Assembly (NCBI GenBank): GCA_018287875.1
Contig: JAGVVL010000009.1
Span: 1,488,001 to 1,552,000 of the forward strand
Reading direction: 5' to 3'
DNA length: 64,000 nt
From: Nigrospora sphaerica
Taxonomy: Eukaryota; Ascomycota; Sordariomycetes; Amphisphaeriales; Apiosporaceae
In this document: positions 10,406 to 22,500 of the stretch, piece by piece
Numbering within the stretch: the stretch's first letter is position 1
Layout: every line of letters starts with the position of its first letter
Made by a program: the position numbers and the translations under genes
The notes under the pieces: generated by a model
The model's input: the letters and a program-made list of their open reading frames with translations, nothing else
What the model was told of the DNA's origin: nothing
Database searches by the model: none

Positions 10406-11127
10406 AACGGGCCAGACCGACGATGCGTGTTTCCGGTGTGCTGGGGTAAACGAAAGTCAAGTTATGCCCAACGTGGAAGGTATGTTCTGTATTCGTTACC
10501 ACGGGGTTACTGCGGGAGTTGCTGCAAATCAGATCTTCCACCAGCGTCGGGCATCTGAATGTTGACTTCGCCCTACAGGCTTCTACTTCACGTTTCCAGA
10601 AATTTGTCCCATTACTGGAGCCCTGAGTCAGAATCCCGTGCAGCATTTGGCGGGGTGTAAGCGGGTTAACCTCCCCTCGATGGGAGCTTAGGTGGGGGGT
10701 TTAGTGTGCCTGGACCCTGCAAAGCCTGCTGAACTTGACCCCTGTAGGGCGCTTTGCATGCAGTGAAAGGATCCCATCGCGTTGCTTCGCGCAATCCATC
10801 TACCGTGTATAGAAATCGCAGCCTTGCATTATCGCCCCCCCGTGCAAGGCTGTAAATACATCGCTCGAAAGTTTCCCGTCCGCCCAAGTCCAGCCTCGAC
10901 CTCGGCTCGTCCATGCTTCGTCGTATCTACCTGTCGCATATTATCCGCTGGCACCAGACATTCAATTGAGAAGATGCAGCAAAACTAAATAAAAAAAAAC
11001 CAAGTACCAGGATCCTCTCTGCGAAACCGACCCCATCCCGCCGGGCGGCCGCGCCGCCTCCACCACTGCCAAATACCGACCTGCTAACCCGCCGAGCCTA
11101 CCTTGGCTGCCAGAGCAGATCGCCAAG
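10406..11127. promoter_or_regulatory. Shared divergent promoter region of THG1 and SWD1
   Basis: These 722 bp lie between the two start codons. An A-rich tract (10983-11000) sits about 130 bp upstream of the SWD1 ATG. No clear TATA box is visible for either gene, which is usual for housekeeping promoters. No gene is supported inside. Confidence 0.5.
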
Positions 11128-12631
11128 ATGAACCTTCTGCTCTCAGACGATTACCTCCTTCAGGACTACCCTGAAAACATCACCAACACGATAAGATCGG
11201 GCCACACAACATGTCTACGGTTCAACCGCCATGGCGACTACCTGGCCTCAGGGCGTGTCGACGGTACCGTGGTGGTCTGGGACCTCGACACCATGGGCGT
11301 CGCGCGCAAGTTGCGAGGGCACAGAGCCGCCATCACATCGTTGAGCTGGAGTCGTTGCGGTCGTTACTTGCTCAGCGCATGCCAAGGGTGGCGGGCCGTC
11401 CTGTGGGATCTGAGTGACGGCAAGAGGTACAGAGAGGTGCGCTTCCGAGCGCCTGTCTATACGGCCGAGTTACATCCCAGGAACCAGTGAGCTCCCCGTC
11501 TCTCCCATCCTTAGTATTTCTATCGGCTTGGTGGCATTCCTATCGCTAAGCACCGCGTCGGCCAGTCACCAGTTCGTAGCGTCCATCTTCGAGCAAGCAC
11601 CATGTTTAGTCGACATCACCGAGCCCATCGACGTCAAGCATGTCCTGCCATCGGCGCCGAAGCGGGATAACGCTGCCACCGACGCCGCGACTAAGGAGAA
11701 GCAGGCGAAAGAAGACGCGAAACAGATGACGACGGCGGCTATTTACACCGACAAAGGCACACATATACTGGCGGGCACCAACAAGGGCAAGCTGAACATC
11801 ATCGACGTCAATACACGCGAGATTATCTGGTCCGAGAAGATATGCAGTTCCGTGGTAACGACTCTGAAGATGACTGCGTCAGGCCGCGATCTACTGGTCA
11901 ACTCGCAGGACCGAATCATTCGGACCTTCATGGTGCCGAATTTGGCAGCCGAAGACCTCAACCCCGATACAATACAGATACCTCTTGAGCACAAATTCCA
12001 GGACGTCGTTAACCGGCTGTCGTGGAACCACGTCACTTTTAGTGCGGCCGGGGAATACGTAGCGGCTTCGACGTATAATAACCACGAACTGTACATATGG
12101 GAGCGCACCCAGGGAAGTATTGTACGCATGCTGGAGGGCCCCAAGGAAGAACAGGGTGTCATCGAGTGGCATCCGCACCGAGCCATGCTTGCCGCCTGTG
12201 GTATGGAGACAGGCCGCATCTACATCTGGTCCGTCACGAGTCCGCAGAAGTGGTCGGCGCTTGCCCCCGACTTTTCCGAGGTGGAGGAGAATGTCGAGTA
12301 CGTCGAGCGCGAAGACGAGTTTGATATTCACCCGCAAGAAGAAATCACCAAACGCAGACTCGACCGGGAAGACGAGGACATCGACGTGCTGACGTACACG
12401 ATGGCCGAAGCCGACGATGAAATCAACGGGACGGGGTTCCGGATGCCCGTGTTGTTCAACCTGGGCGAAAGCGACAGCGAGGAGGAATTCGTGGCCGTGT
12501 CTACGGGCACTGTGCGGCGCCGCAGCATGGGCGAAGCCGGCGAGGGGGAGGCCACGGATGGAGCCGAGAAGGCAGCGGGCGGCAGTAAAAAGACTACGGC
12601 AGCAAAGGCCACCAGGGGCAGGAAGAAGTAG
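11128..12631 (+). CDS. SWD1: COMPASS complex WD40 subunit Swd1 (RbBP5 homologue; 2 exons)
   Basis: Exons 11128-11486 and 11566-12631 (474 aa); the intron has a GTGAGC donor and CAG acceptor and joins in phase 2, giving HPRNHHQFVASIFEQAPCLVDI, which is typical of the family. Swd1/RbBP5 is a WD40 scaffold subunit of the Set1/COMPASS histone H3 Lys4 methyltransferase. The N-terminus (MNLLLSDDYLLQDYPENI) and WD repeats (SGRVDGTVVVWDLDTMG, YLLSACQGWRAVLWDL, AACGMETGRIYIWSV) fit the family. The protein ends in an acidic segment (VEENVEYVEREDEFDIHP and following, as in RbBP5) and a Lys/Thr/Ala-rich tail. An AATAAA-like signal lies just after the stop (12646-12652). A short Lys/Ala/Asp-rich insertion (around bases 11670-11730) sits between WD blades. 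Confidence 0.93.
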
Positions 12632-14174
12632 GCTTTACCTACAAAGAAATAAAGGACCCTTTTTAGTGAGCACCAATCCATGCATGCGTCCGGTTCCGGG
12701 TTACAAGGGAGCTCCCGAGAGGGTAGAGCGTGTCGAGGTCGGGCCGCGGAGCACTTTAAACTCCACAACCATGTGATGATCATTTGTTTGCAGCTAAGGC
12801 AGTCCCAGCTCGAAACACAACAGGTCGTTCCTGGGTATGTAGCTGTAGCGCGAGTATTGAGGCTTGGTGGCTCAAATCAGCTGCTTTGGGGAGGGGCTCA
12901 CCATCTGCGCTCCAGACGACAAGAAGAGTTAAATATGCATGTTTGCAGCTGCAGCCGGGGTGGGAGGGCAAGGACACGGGTGACGGGTCATGGAAGGATG
13001 AATGGCAGCAGCAGTAATAAGGTGCATTGCCGGGAACTAAGGTAAGAGGCTGTTGTCATCCGGATTGCACCTATGTGAGTTTAATTGCTTGAGTCACCCG
13101 GCGAGGATGCCACCTAATCCATCCATCGCCCAGAAAGGCAGAGGCATGGATGATGTAGGTACATCCACATTCACGGTGCCTTTGGCTTCCTTGCATTCTC
13201 TCAGCACAAGGCCTGGGCGGAACTGGGTGAGATGACAGCCTCGAGACCTTTGCATTGAATCTATCTAGTCCACGGCAATATATTTTTACTGTTCGTGATG
13301 AGGTTACCGACCTACTGAAGCACCGACATCATGTACCTTACCTCTTTCTCACATACATGTCAGTACACATGTACAGGTAAGTACATAACCTATGTAGCGA
13401 CCTCTACATGCTCCTTTTCGCCTCCGAGGCGTGGCTTTCTGCCCAACGCACAGACCATTCGAGGTATTCTTGACCGCCAGGGCTCTGAGCCGCCTGCCTA
13501 CTTCCGGCCGCCTCGGGACTAGCGCCACACCTCTCGCGCTCATCTTGCCCAGCATCTCTGGCGACTACGCTGGAAAAGTCTGTCACCAAACAACATCACC
13601 ATCGACCCCCGAGTCCATCATCGCACGCGTCGGATATCGCGTCCGCCCATCTCCAGCCGCTGTCCGACATCGCGAAGCACCGCGGACGCCAAGATTTCCG
13701 ACTTCGACCCCGGCGACACGGTCTGCGCGAGCCTGGATTGCCGGCCGGAAGCACCGTAGCGAGGAGGAGAGGGAGCCGTCCGGGCCCTTTGGCTTCGCTG
13801 GGTCTGGCGTCGCGTTGTGTTTCTGGCAAACCTCTTTCTTCACCACGAGAAGGAGCCCGCCCCCTTCTCGTCCTCGCCACCCGCCTCTGACCCGAGGTAC
13901 TTTCCTTCATTGCGCACGCGATTCTAGTCCGTACTTGATTGCTACGCCCTTCCTTGGTGGTCCTCACCCGACCACGCCACGCGGTACGATCATCACGAAG
14001 ATCCAGGACGGCTTTTTTTCCGACGACGCGAACGCGCCCGCATCAATTCCCATCATTTCTTAAGGCCCTGACGCCCTAATTTCTCGACCTTTTCCACGCC
14101 CCGCCGCTCTTTCCCGCCTGTTCGGCTCGATTCGACCACCGTCCCCTCTGGCAGTTACATCGCAATAATTCAAG
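12632..14174. other. SWD1 3' flank and RPB1 upstream region
   Basis: These 1.5 kb hold no supported gene. TACATGTAC-like palindromic motifs cluster at 13353-13405. From about 13590 the plus strand becomes pyrimidine-rich (many CCGACC/TCGCC runs), consistent with a long RPB1 5' leader. A 210-codon frame at 13431-14063 lies wholly inside this and has no conserved content. Confidence 0.5.
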
Positions 14175-17100
14175 ATGGCGAATCTTCACTTCGCGCACTC
14201 GGATGCGCCCCTCAAAACGGTAGAGGAGATCCAGTTCGGTCTCCTCTCGCCCGAGGAGATCAAGAACATGAGTGTGGCTCACATCATCTACCCCGAAACC
14301 ATGGACGAGACGCGCACCAAGCCTCGCGTCCAGGGTCTCAACGATCCCCGGCTTGGCTCTGTCGACCGCCAATTCAAATGCGCGACCTGCCAGCAGAACA
14401 TGTCCGAGTGCGCCGGCCACTTTGGCCACATCGAGCTTGCCAAGCCTGTCTTCCATCCGGGCTTCATCAAGAAGATCAAGAAGATCCTCGAGACGGTCTG
14501 CCACAGCTGCAGCAAGGTCCTGGAAGACAGAGTTAGTGTTCCCGCTTACCTCCTGGCTCCCATGACTTGACAGGATTCCGTTGGTGCTAACACGGCCATG
14601 ACTAGAGCAATGAGGAGTTCAGAGCTGCCGTTGCCACCCGAGACAAGAAAGCTCGTTTCCAAAAGGTCTGGAACGTTTGCAAGAGCAAAAAGACTTGTTC
14701 GTCCGAAGTGCCCAAGGAAGAGGATGGCGTATTTGACCCCAGCGGTAAATCCGCCGCCCCTCAAGTTGGTCACGGCGGCTGTGGCAACGATCAGCCCGCC
14801 GTCCGCCAGACGGCCCTCCAGCTCTGGGCCACGTCGGAGACCAAAAACGATGACGGCACCAAGAGCAAGGACAAGCGCCTGATCACTCCCGAAATGGCCT
14901 TGAACATCCTCAAGCACATCTCGGATGACGACCTGCGGGACATGGGTCTCAACACCGACTATGCCCGGCCCGAGTGGATGATCATCACGGTCCTCCCCGT
15001 GCCGCCGCCCCCTGTTCGCCCCAGTATCTCCATGGACGGCACTGGCCAGGGTCTGCGCAACGAAGACGATTTGACTTACAAGCTCGGTGATGTCATCCGT
15101 GCCAACGGCAACGTACGACAGGCAATCCAAGAAGGATCTCCAGCCCACATTGCGGCCGAGTTTGAGCAGCTCTTGCAATATCACGTTGCCACTCTCATGG
15201 ACAACGATATCGCAGGACAGCCCCAGGCGCTTCAAAAGAGCGGCCGCCCTGTGAAGTCCATTCGGGCGCGTCTGAAGGGTAAAGAAGGTCGTCTCCGTGG
15301 TAACCTTATGGGTAAGCGTGTCGACTTCTCGGCCCGCACCGTCATCACTGGTGACGCCAACATCTCCCTGGACGAGGTCGGTGTTCCCAGAAGCATCGCC
15401 AGGACCTTGACCTATCCCGAGACCGTCACACCGTACAACATTCACGACCTTCACGAGGTGGTGCAAAGAGGGCCCAACGAGCATCCGGGAGCCAAGTACG
15501 TTATCCGCTCCGATGGAACCCGAATTGATCTGCGACATCACCGGCGAGCGGGCGCCATTACGCTGGAATACGGTTGGAAAGTCGAACGTCATCTCCGGGA
15601 CGGTGATTATATCATCTTCAACCGTCAACCCTCACTTCACAAGGAGTCCATGATGGGTCACCGTGTCAGGGTCATGCCCTACTCCACGTTCCGACTTAAT
15701 TTGTCCGTTACATCTCCTTATAACGCTGATTTCGACGGTGACGAGATGAACCTTCACGTCCCCCAAACGGAGGAGACCCGTGCCGAAATCAAGGAGCTCT
15801 GCATGGTTCCTCTGAACATTGTCTCGCCCCAGCGTAACGGCCCCTTGATGGGTATCGTTCAGGACACTCTTGCTGGAGCTTACAAACTGTGCCGGAGGGA
15901 TGTGTTCTTGTCCAAGGAACTCGTCATGAACATCATGCTCTGGGTCCCCAACTGGGACGGTGTCATTCCCGAGCCGGCCATCCTCAAGCCCCGGCCGCGG
16001 TGGACAGGCAAGCAGATTGCGAGTCTGATTGTGCCCAAGGAGATCAGTCTCTATACGAAGCCGCCTGAGGGTGCCCCTTGGAACCCGATTCACGACGATG
16101 GCTGTCTGATCCAGTCAGGCGAGCTGATCTTTGGATTGATGACCAAGAAGAACATTGGTGCTGCTAGCGGCGGTATCGTGCACTTGGCCTACAACGAACT
16201 TGGCCCCGATGGCGCCATGGCTTTCCTCAACGGCTGCCAGCGCGTTATCAACTACTGGCTTCTGCACAATGGCCACAGCATCGGTATCGGTGATACGATT
16301 CCTGACAAGGCGACCATCGAGAAGGTGCAAGTCCACATTGATGCCCAGAAGAAGGAGGTCGCCGACTTCACTGAGCTGGCAGTGACCAACCAGCTGGAGG
16401 CTTCGCCTGGTATGAGTATTCGAGAAACGTTCGAGAGCAAGGTCTCGGCAGCCTTGAACGCCGCCCGTGACAAGGCGGGTACCACGACGCAGAAGAACCT
16501 CAAGGAGCTGAACAACGCGGCCATCATGTCCAACTCTGGTTCCAAGGGATCCTCCATCAACATCTCGCAGATGTCGGCCCTGGTCGGCCAGCAGATTGTC
16601 GAAGGAAAGCGAATTCCCTTCGGTTTCAAGTATCGTACCCTTCCCCACTTCACCAAGGACGATTACTCGCCCGAGGCCCGTGGGTTCGTGGAGAACTCGT
16701 ACCTCCGTGGTCTGACGCCCTCTGAGTTCTATTTCCACGCCATGGCTGGTCGCGAGGGTTTGATTGACACTGCTGTCAAGACCGCCGAGACAGGTTACAT
16801 TCAGCGACGTCTCGTCAAAGCCCTCGAGGATGTCAGCGCCCGGTACGACGGTACCGTCCGCAACTCGCTGGGTGATATCATCCAGTTCATCTACGGTGAA
16901 GATGGCGTCGAAGCCATGATCGTAGAGAATCAAAACATGGACCATTGGCTGATTCGACAGAATGATTTCGAGAACCGCTTCCGCCTGGATGTAATGGAGG
17001 AAGATTCGGCCGCTCTCGACGGGCTGGAGTTTAGTAACGATCTCGCCGGCGACGTCGAGAGCCAAGCGCTCTTGGACATGGAATTTGATGCTCTCGTTAA

Positions 17101-19555
17101 GGACCGCGAGTACCTCCGTGATCTGAAGTCCAACTCGGAGAAACTCGACGATTCGTTCCAGCTGCCTCTCAACATCGGCCGTCTCATCGAGATGGCGAAG
17201 AAGACCTTCAAAGTGGACGACTCCAAGCGAAGCGACCTGCTACCCTCTCACGTCATTCCTGCGGTCAAGGGTTTCCTCGACCGCATGATTGTTGTCAGAG
17301 GCAGCGACCCCATTTCCAAGGAGGCGGACCATAACTCGACGCTGCTCTTCAAGGCTCTCCTGCGATCACGCCTCGCTTTCAAGCGGATCGCCATTCATCA
17401 GCGAATGACCAAGATGGCCTTTGATCACGTCATGGGCGAGCTGGAAAGCCGATGGTCTCGCGCCATGGTCAACCCCGGCGAGATGGTGGGTGTCCTGGCT
17501 GCACAGTCCATTGGCGAGCCTGCCACCCAAATGACACTGAACACTTTCCATTTCACGGGTATCTCGTCCAAAAACGTCACCCTCGGCGTGCCCCGTCTCA
17601 AGGAGATTCTCAATGTTGCCAGCAACATCAAGACTCCGTCCATGATGGTCTTCATCGCTGGTGGCGACGCAAGCAAGGACAAGGCAAAGGCACTGCGAAA
17701 CGTCGTCGAACATACCAACCTGCGGTCTGTCACGGCTGTGGTCGAGGTTTACTATGACCCTGATATCCAGTCGACCAACATTCCCGAGGACATGGACATG
17801 GTGGACTCTTACTTCCTCGTGTCTGATGAATCCCACGACAGTGTCGACAGGCAGTCCCGGTGGTTGCTTCGCTTCACGCTTGACCGACAGAAGATGCTCG
17901 ACAAGGGCCTCAGCGTCGATGATGTAGCTCGCCGCCTCAAGGAGGAGTACTCGGGCGATCTCGCCGTGATTTGGAGCGATAACAACGCGGACCAGCAAGT
18001 CATCCGTGTCCGCCCGTTCAAGAACGATGACGACAAGGACGAAGATGGGTCAAAGGTCATTGAGGACGATGTTATGCTCAAGCGACTGGGCGACCACCTG
18101 CTCGAAAGCTTGACGCTGCGGGGTGTCAAGGGTATCGAGAGGGCGTTCATGACCAAGGGACAGAGAATCGCCTTTGCTAAGGACGGCGCCATGGTTCAGT
18201 CGAAAGACAACCCGGCTTGCGAAGAGTGGTTCCTTGACACGCAGGGCACGGCTCTCCGGGATGTTTTGGCTGTCGAAGGCGTCGACTCTCGTCGCACCAC
18301 GACGAACGATCTGTGGCAAACGGTTGAAGTCTTTGGCATCGAAGCGGCCCGGCTTTCGTTGCTCAACGAACTCCGCCGAGTGCTCGCTTTCGACGGTTCA
18401 TACGTCAACGAGCGTCATTTGGCCCTTTTGGTCGACGTCATGACCTATCGAGGTAGCATTGCTGCCGTGACACGTCACGGCATCAACCGAGCGGACACGG
18501 GTGCTCTGATGAGGTGCTCGTTCGAAGAGACGGTCGAGATCTTGCTGGAGGCCGCCGCCACTGGAGAGTTGGATGACTGCCGGGGTATCTCCGAGAACGT
18601 CATGCTTGGCCAACTTGCGCCCATGGGCACAGGCCATTTTAACGTATACCTGGATCCCAAGATGCTCGACACGGTCATTTCCGACAACTCGCGTATGGGC
18701 CTCATGCCGGGTATGACAATGAAGGGCGGCCAGGACGCAGGCGCGGCCACGCCCTACGACACGGGCTCACCGTTGACGCACGATCCGGGCTATGGCATGT
18801 CGCCTTCCAGCATGGGTGGCAACTTCTCACCCATCGACAACGCCAGCTCCGACCTGAGTTCTGGATTCGGTACCGCCTACGGCGGATTTGGTGGAGCCAG
18901 CCCATACGGTGGGCGAAGTCCAGGTGCCACAAGCCCCTTTAGTGGCACGTCGCCGACTTCGCCGTTTAGTTCCTACGGCAGTTACTCGCCCACCTCGCCG
19001 GGTGCAGGTTACTCTCCTACGTCGCCACTTATGGGAGCCGGTCGCTTTGCCTCATCACCGCAATTCAGCCCCTCGTCCCCGTCGTTCTCGCCGACATCTC
19101 CCGGTTTCCGAGGCAGCCCAACGAGCCCGAGTTACAGCCCGACGTCGCCCAGCTACTCGCCAACGTCGCCGTCGTCGCCGCGTCATTATTCGCCGACCTC
19201 GCCGGCTGCGCACTCGCCAACCTCGCCCTCGTACTCGCCCACAAGTCCAAACTACAGCCCGGCGTCGCCCAACCTGCACGGCGCTGCTTCCCCCTCGTAC
19301 AGCCCCGTGTCGCCCAATTACTCGCCGACGTCGCCGGCAGCGTACTCGCCCACAAGCCCGAGCTTCCGGGGCGGTGCTCAGCAGTCACCCACGAGTCCCC
19401 AGTACTCGCCTACCTCGCCCCAGTGGTCTCCCAAGACTCCTGGTGCTGGTGGGAATGCTAGCCCGAAGTTGTAAGTTCCCTTCGGTCTGCGTCTGCAACA
19501 GAATGGTTAGGCTAACAGCATTCAAAGCTCTCCGACATCTCCGAAGAATGATTAG
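14175..19555 (+). CDS. RPB1: DNA-directed RNA polymerase II largest subunit Rpb1 (3 exons)
   Basis: Exons 14175-14531, 14606-19470 and 19528-19555 (1749 aa). This is the catalytic subunit of RNA polymerase II. Clamp zinc ligands C69, C72, C79 and H82 are visible, and the active-site [10 protein letters not shown] motif lies near residues 492-501 with its three Mg-binding aspartates. The [23 protein letters not shown] block (trigger loop region) is intact. The C-terminal domain begins near residue 1570 and has about 18 recognisable heptads of the SPTSPx type, interrupted by non-heptad spacers; the consensus YSPTSPS occurs only in part of them. Reading on past exon 2 gives a TAA at 19472, but a GTAAGT donor, a GGCTAAC branch site and an AAAG acceptor lead to a 28-nt exon coding [13 protein letters not shown], a natural CTD tip. 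The first intron has a GTTAGT donor. Confidence 0.96.
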
Positions 19556-22500
19556 TAGGGCTTGACGGATACTTGTTGCAGCGAGACGACTCCCGGCTGG
19601 ATCTGAATAATACCACACATGGCGGCGTTGGGCGGTTCGTTTGCTGCCGTGGTTTCATTTTCCGATATTGCATTTCAGCGTGCCTCCTCGACGTGGAGCG
19701 AGGCCTTTTCATTTCCCCCTTTCAGCATAGAAAGAAATTTCTCACGGGGAGGGGTGGGAGACTTTACACAATTCAGTCGTTCCCCCATGATGCGGACGAA
19801 GACTGCGAGACAGAAAACGAGAAACGTATAAAAAACTCTGTCCTTGTCTTTTGTTGTACATTAGCCCCAGGACGGGACATACATTGCCCAGCCCTGACGG
19901 GAAAAAGTGGATGCCCTGGCGGGCTGGATATAGGGCGGTAGATGAGCAGCAGAAGACATCTTCGCCATCAAATTTATACGATGCGTACCGCAAGGAGATG
20001 GCAGGCAGGCAGAAAGGGCGGATCGCCCAGCCACAAGGTTGCGTTAAAGAGGACGGGGAGAGGAGCTGGTGAGCGAATCGTGCACCAAGAACCACCTGTC
20101 CTTAGGCTTTCTTCACTCCCTTTCGGTTTTTTCCTCGCGCTCCGACCTCGGCCCGTCGACCCCTAATAGCGTCAGCGGCGACTACGGGCGCTCTTGGCTT
20201 CTTCCACCTCTGGGCCATACCTGGGTAGGTATGAAGAAGGGCAGGCATGGAGGGTTTTGTCTTGGTTCGCCCGTACTCAACTCATCTAATATACAGCGTG
20301 AGAGTTGTCCCAAAATATTTTTCTATTTTGTGATGCCAAGCGCGTACGACGAGGCCGTAAGTCTATGCGGTTATGTCGTGAGCTGAACCTGGTACGCAAC
20401 CTCTCTACATGTGGCCCACGATTGGAGGACGACCTGCCAGGTGAATAGACTGAAGTCAAGGCACACACCCTTTCTTTGAAATACCGGTGTTCCCGTCCCA
20501 CGGCGCTTGCAATTTACCTGCTCGGGTGTGGCAACGCCACTGCAACCACTTGTAAGCAGTGGCCGTCGGTGCTCCCCAAATCCATAACGGGGTTTCTGCT
20601 TCTTTTCTAGGTGCTTTGCCTGGCAGTCTCGGTCCGTAGTTGAGCAGTTTCCAACACCCCCGGAGCCGGTCGCCCTGCTAAACACCCTTTTCGGGATTCA
20701 CGACACGGCGAACGCGCGTAGCAACCCCCTTTCCCCTTCGTCCTCGCACGCCGAGCGGCCACCAAGCAAAAAGGCAAAAGCTGTCCCCGGCCCGAGCCTA
20801 ATGCCCAATGCCGTGGCCCTTAGCTCGACCACAGTAGCAGGGCGAGGGGCTCCATTTGAAATGTAAGGGGGGGATTTGGCTTAGAGACGGCGATGGGCCC
20901 GCGTCAATCACCCTAGTCGCCCCCGGCGCGCCACAAGCGCGGCCATTATGCACGGAAGGACATCACATCGGGCCTGCTTCCCTCGACGCTGCCGACTGCA
21001 GCTAGCGGGCGCAGCAGCAGTAGTGTGCATTGGGCTGGGCCGCTATGGGTGCATTCGTTGCCTCCCCCGCCTCGATTCACGGGCTGTGGAAACCGGGCCA
21101 CTCTCATCGTCCCGCCGGGGTGAGGGCATGCTGGTCGACCGGCGGGGTTGGTTTGTTACGGGGAAGTCGGAAGCTGTGGGTGGTCCCCGTGGGAAATGGG
21201 CTCGTTGGTCGATACCGCGTCAACAGACAGATCTCGGGCCCCTCCTGTGCTCCGCAGTTTGGGAGGGGGGGAGCCTGAATATGGTGCGGTCGGGAGGGGG
21301 GGAAGAGGAGGCCGGCCCGGGCCCTGGTCCTGGTTCCCATTTGCTGGCGACGGTGCCGAGGTTGAAGAAAAGCGTTAGGCAAGGGAGAAGAAGCCCGCTC
21401 TCGCGTATCTCGGCGCTTCAAGCCCTCGTTTTGCGCAAGTACACCCACAGCCTACAGGTTTATTACGACACGTGCAGAGGCACCTTGGAAGTAAAGGGGG
21501 GGTTGGGGGTGACGGGACTTACGAGGTCTGCCCCATCGGCGGTGGTCGGCTTCCCGGATTTGTTTGCTTGGGAAGCGCTCTTTGCGAGACGACCGACCTG
21601 CCGAGAATGAGTCCTCGCAGGCGGCCTCGCTCTCCGGTACAATGAAGCCACACACCACGCCGTCACACCCACCGCGCTCCTGTATGGTGAGAAGGCGGCG
21701 AGACAGCATCGCTGTAGAGGTGCTCCCCCGACATAAGCGCCGCCCCCCCTGCTCCTGCTGCGCTACTTCCGCTTGCTTGTTCCTCGTGGCTCTTCTGATT
21801 CGACGCCTTCGGAGTGTGTGTGCGGGTGGCTTAGGGCACCCTCTGAGAAGGATACTACTTCTCGGTTCCGCCGGCGCACAGATGAGGAGAAGGAGGGTCG
21901 TTGCTGCTCCCAGAGTGCTATATTCAATCGGGCTCGGGAGCCAAAATCCGTCTCCGTAAAGTCCTCACGGCTCCGCGTGGGGTCCATAAAGGCAAATATG
22001 GTGATGATCTGCCGCGGCGTCGCAAGGGTCCCCATGGAGACCAAAGAGGCCGCAGTCCAGGTCACGGCACCTGGTGACGTGAGCTCAACCCTGGTGCAAC
22101 AGCTTTGTGGGGGACGACGAAGCGGCGACTTGCCTGCCGTATACCACCATGGTCCAGGTGACACGGGACTAACAGCAGCGGGTGGGCAGGCGGCGTTGGT
22201 TCTGCTTCAGATGGACGAGGGTGTGGGGTCGCTCAGCATTACGGGCGGAAATCAGGCTGCTGTGCTGCCTGCGCCGTTCGCTAGCACTGCGGCCCCCTTC
22301 GCATCTCAGGCGAAGTTCTTGGAGGACAGCGGTCTCCCTGGGCACCATGGACGTGGCGGGTTGCAGACCTCAAAGTGCAGTGTGGGCAACCTGCAGAAGC
22401 ATAAAGTAAGAACCTTCAAGCACCACCAGACTAGGGGGGAGGTCCAAGGTTCTGTTACCTCGCGGTACGTCAACCCGAAAGCGCCGGGGGAAAAAAGGAT

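Noticed and set aside
13431..14063. 210-codon frame upstream of RPB1
   Set aside because: Pyrimidine-rich leader sequence translated into Pro/Arg/Ser-rich residues; a long upstream ORF of this kind would be unusual for a core gene and shows no conservation signs.
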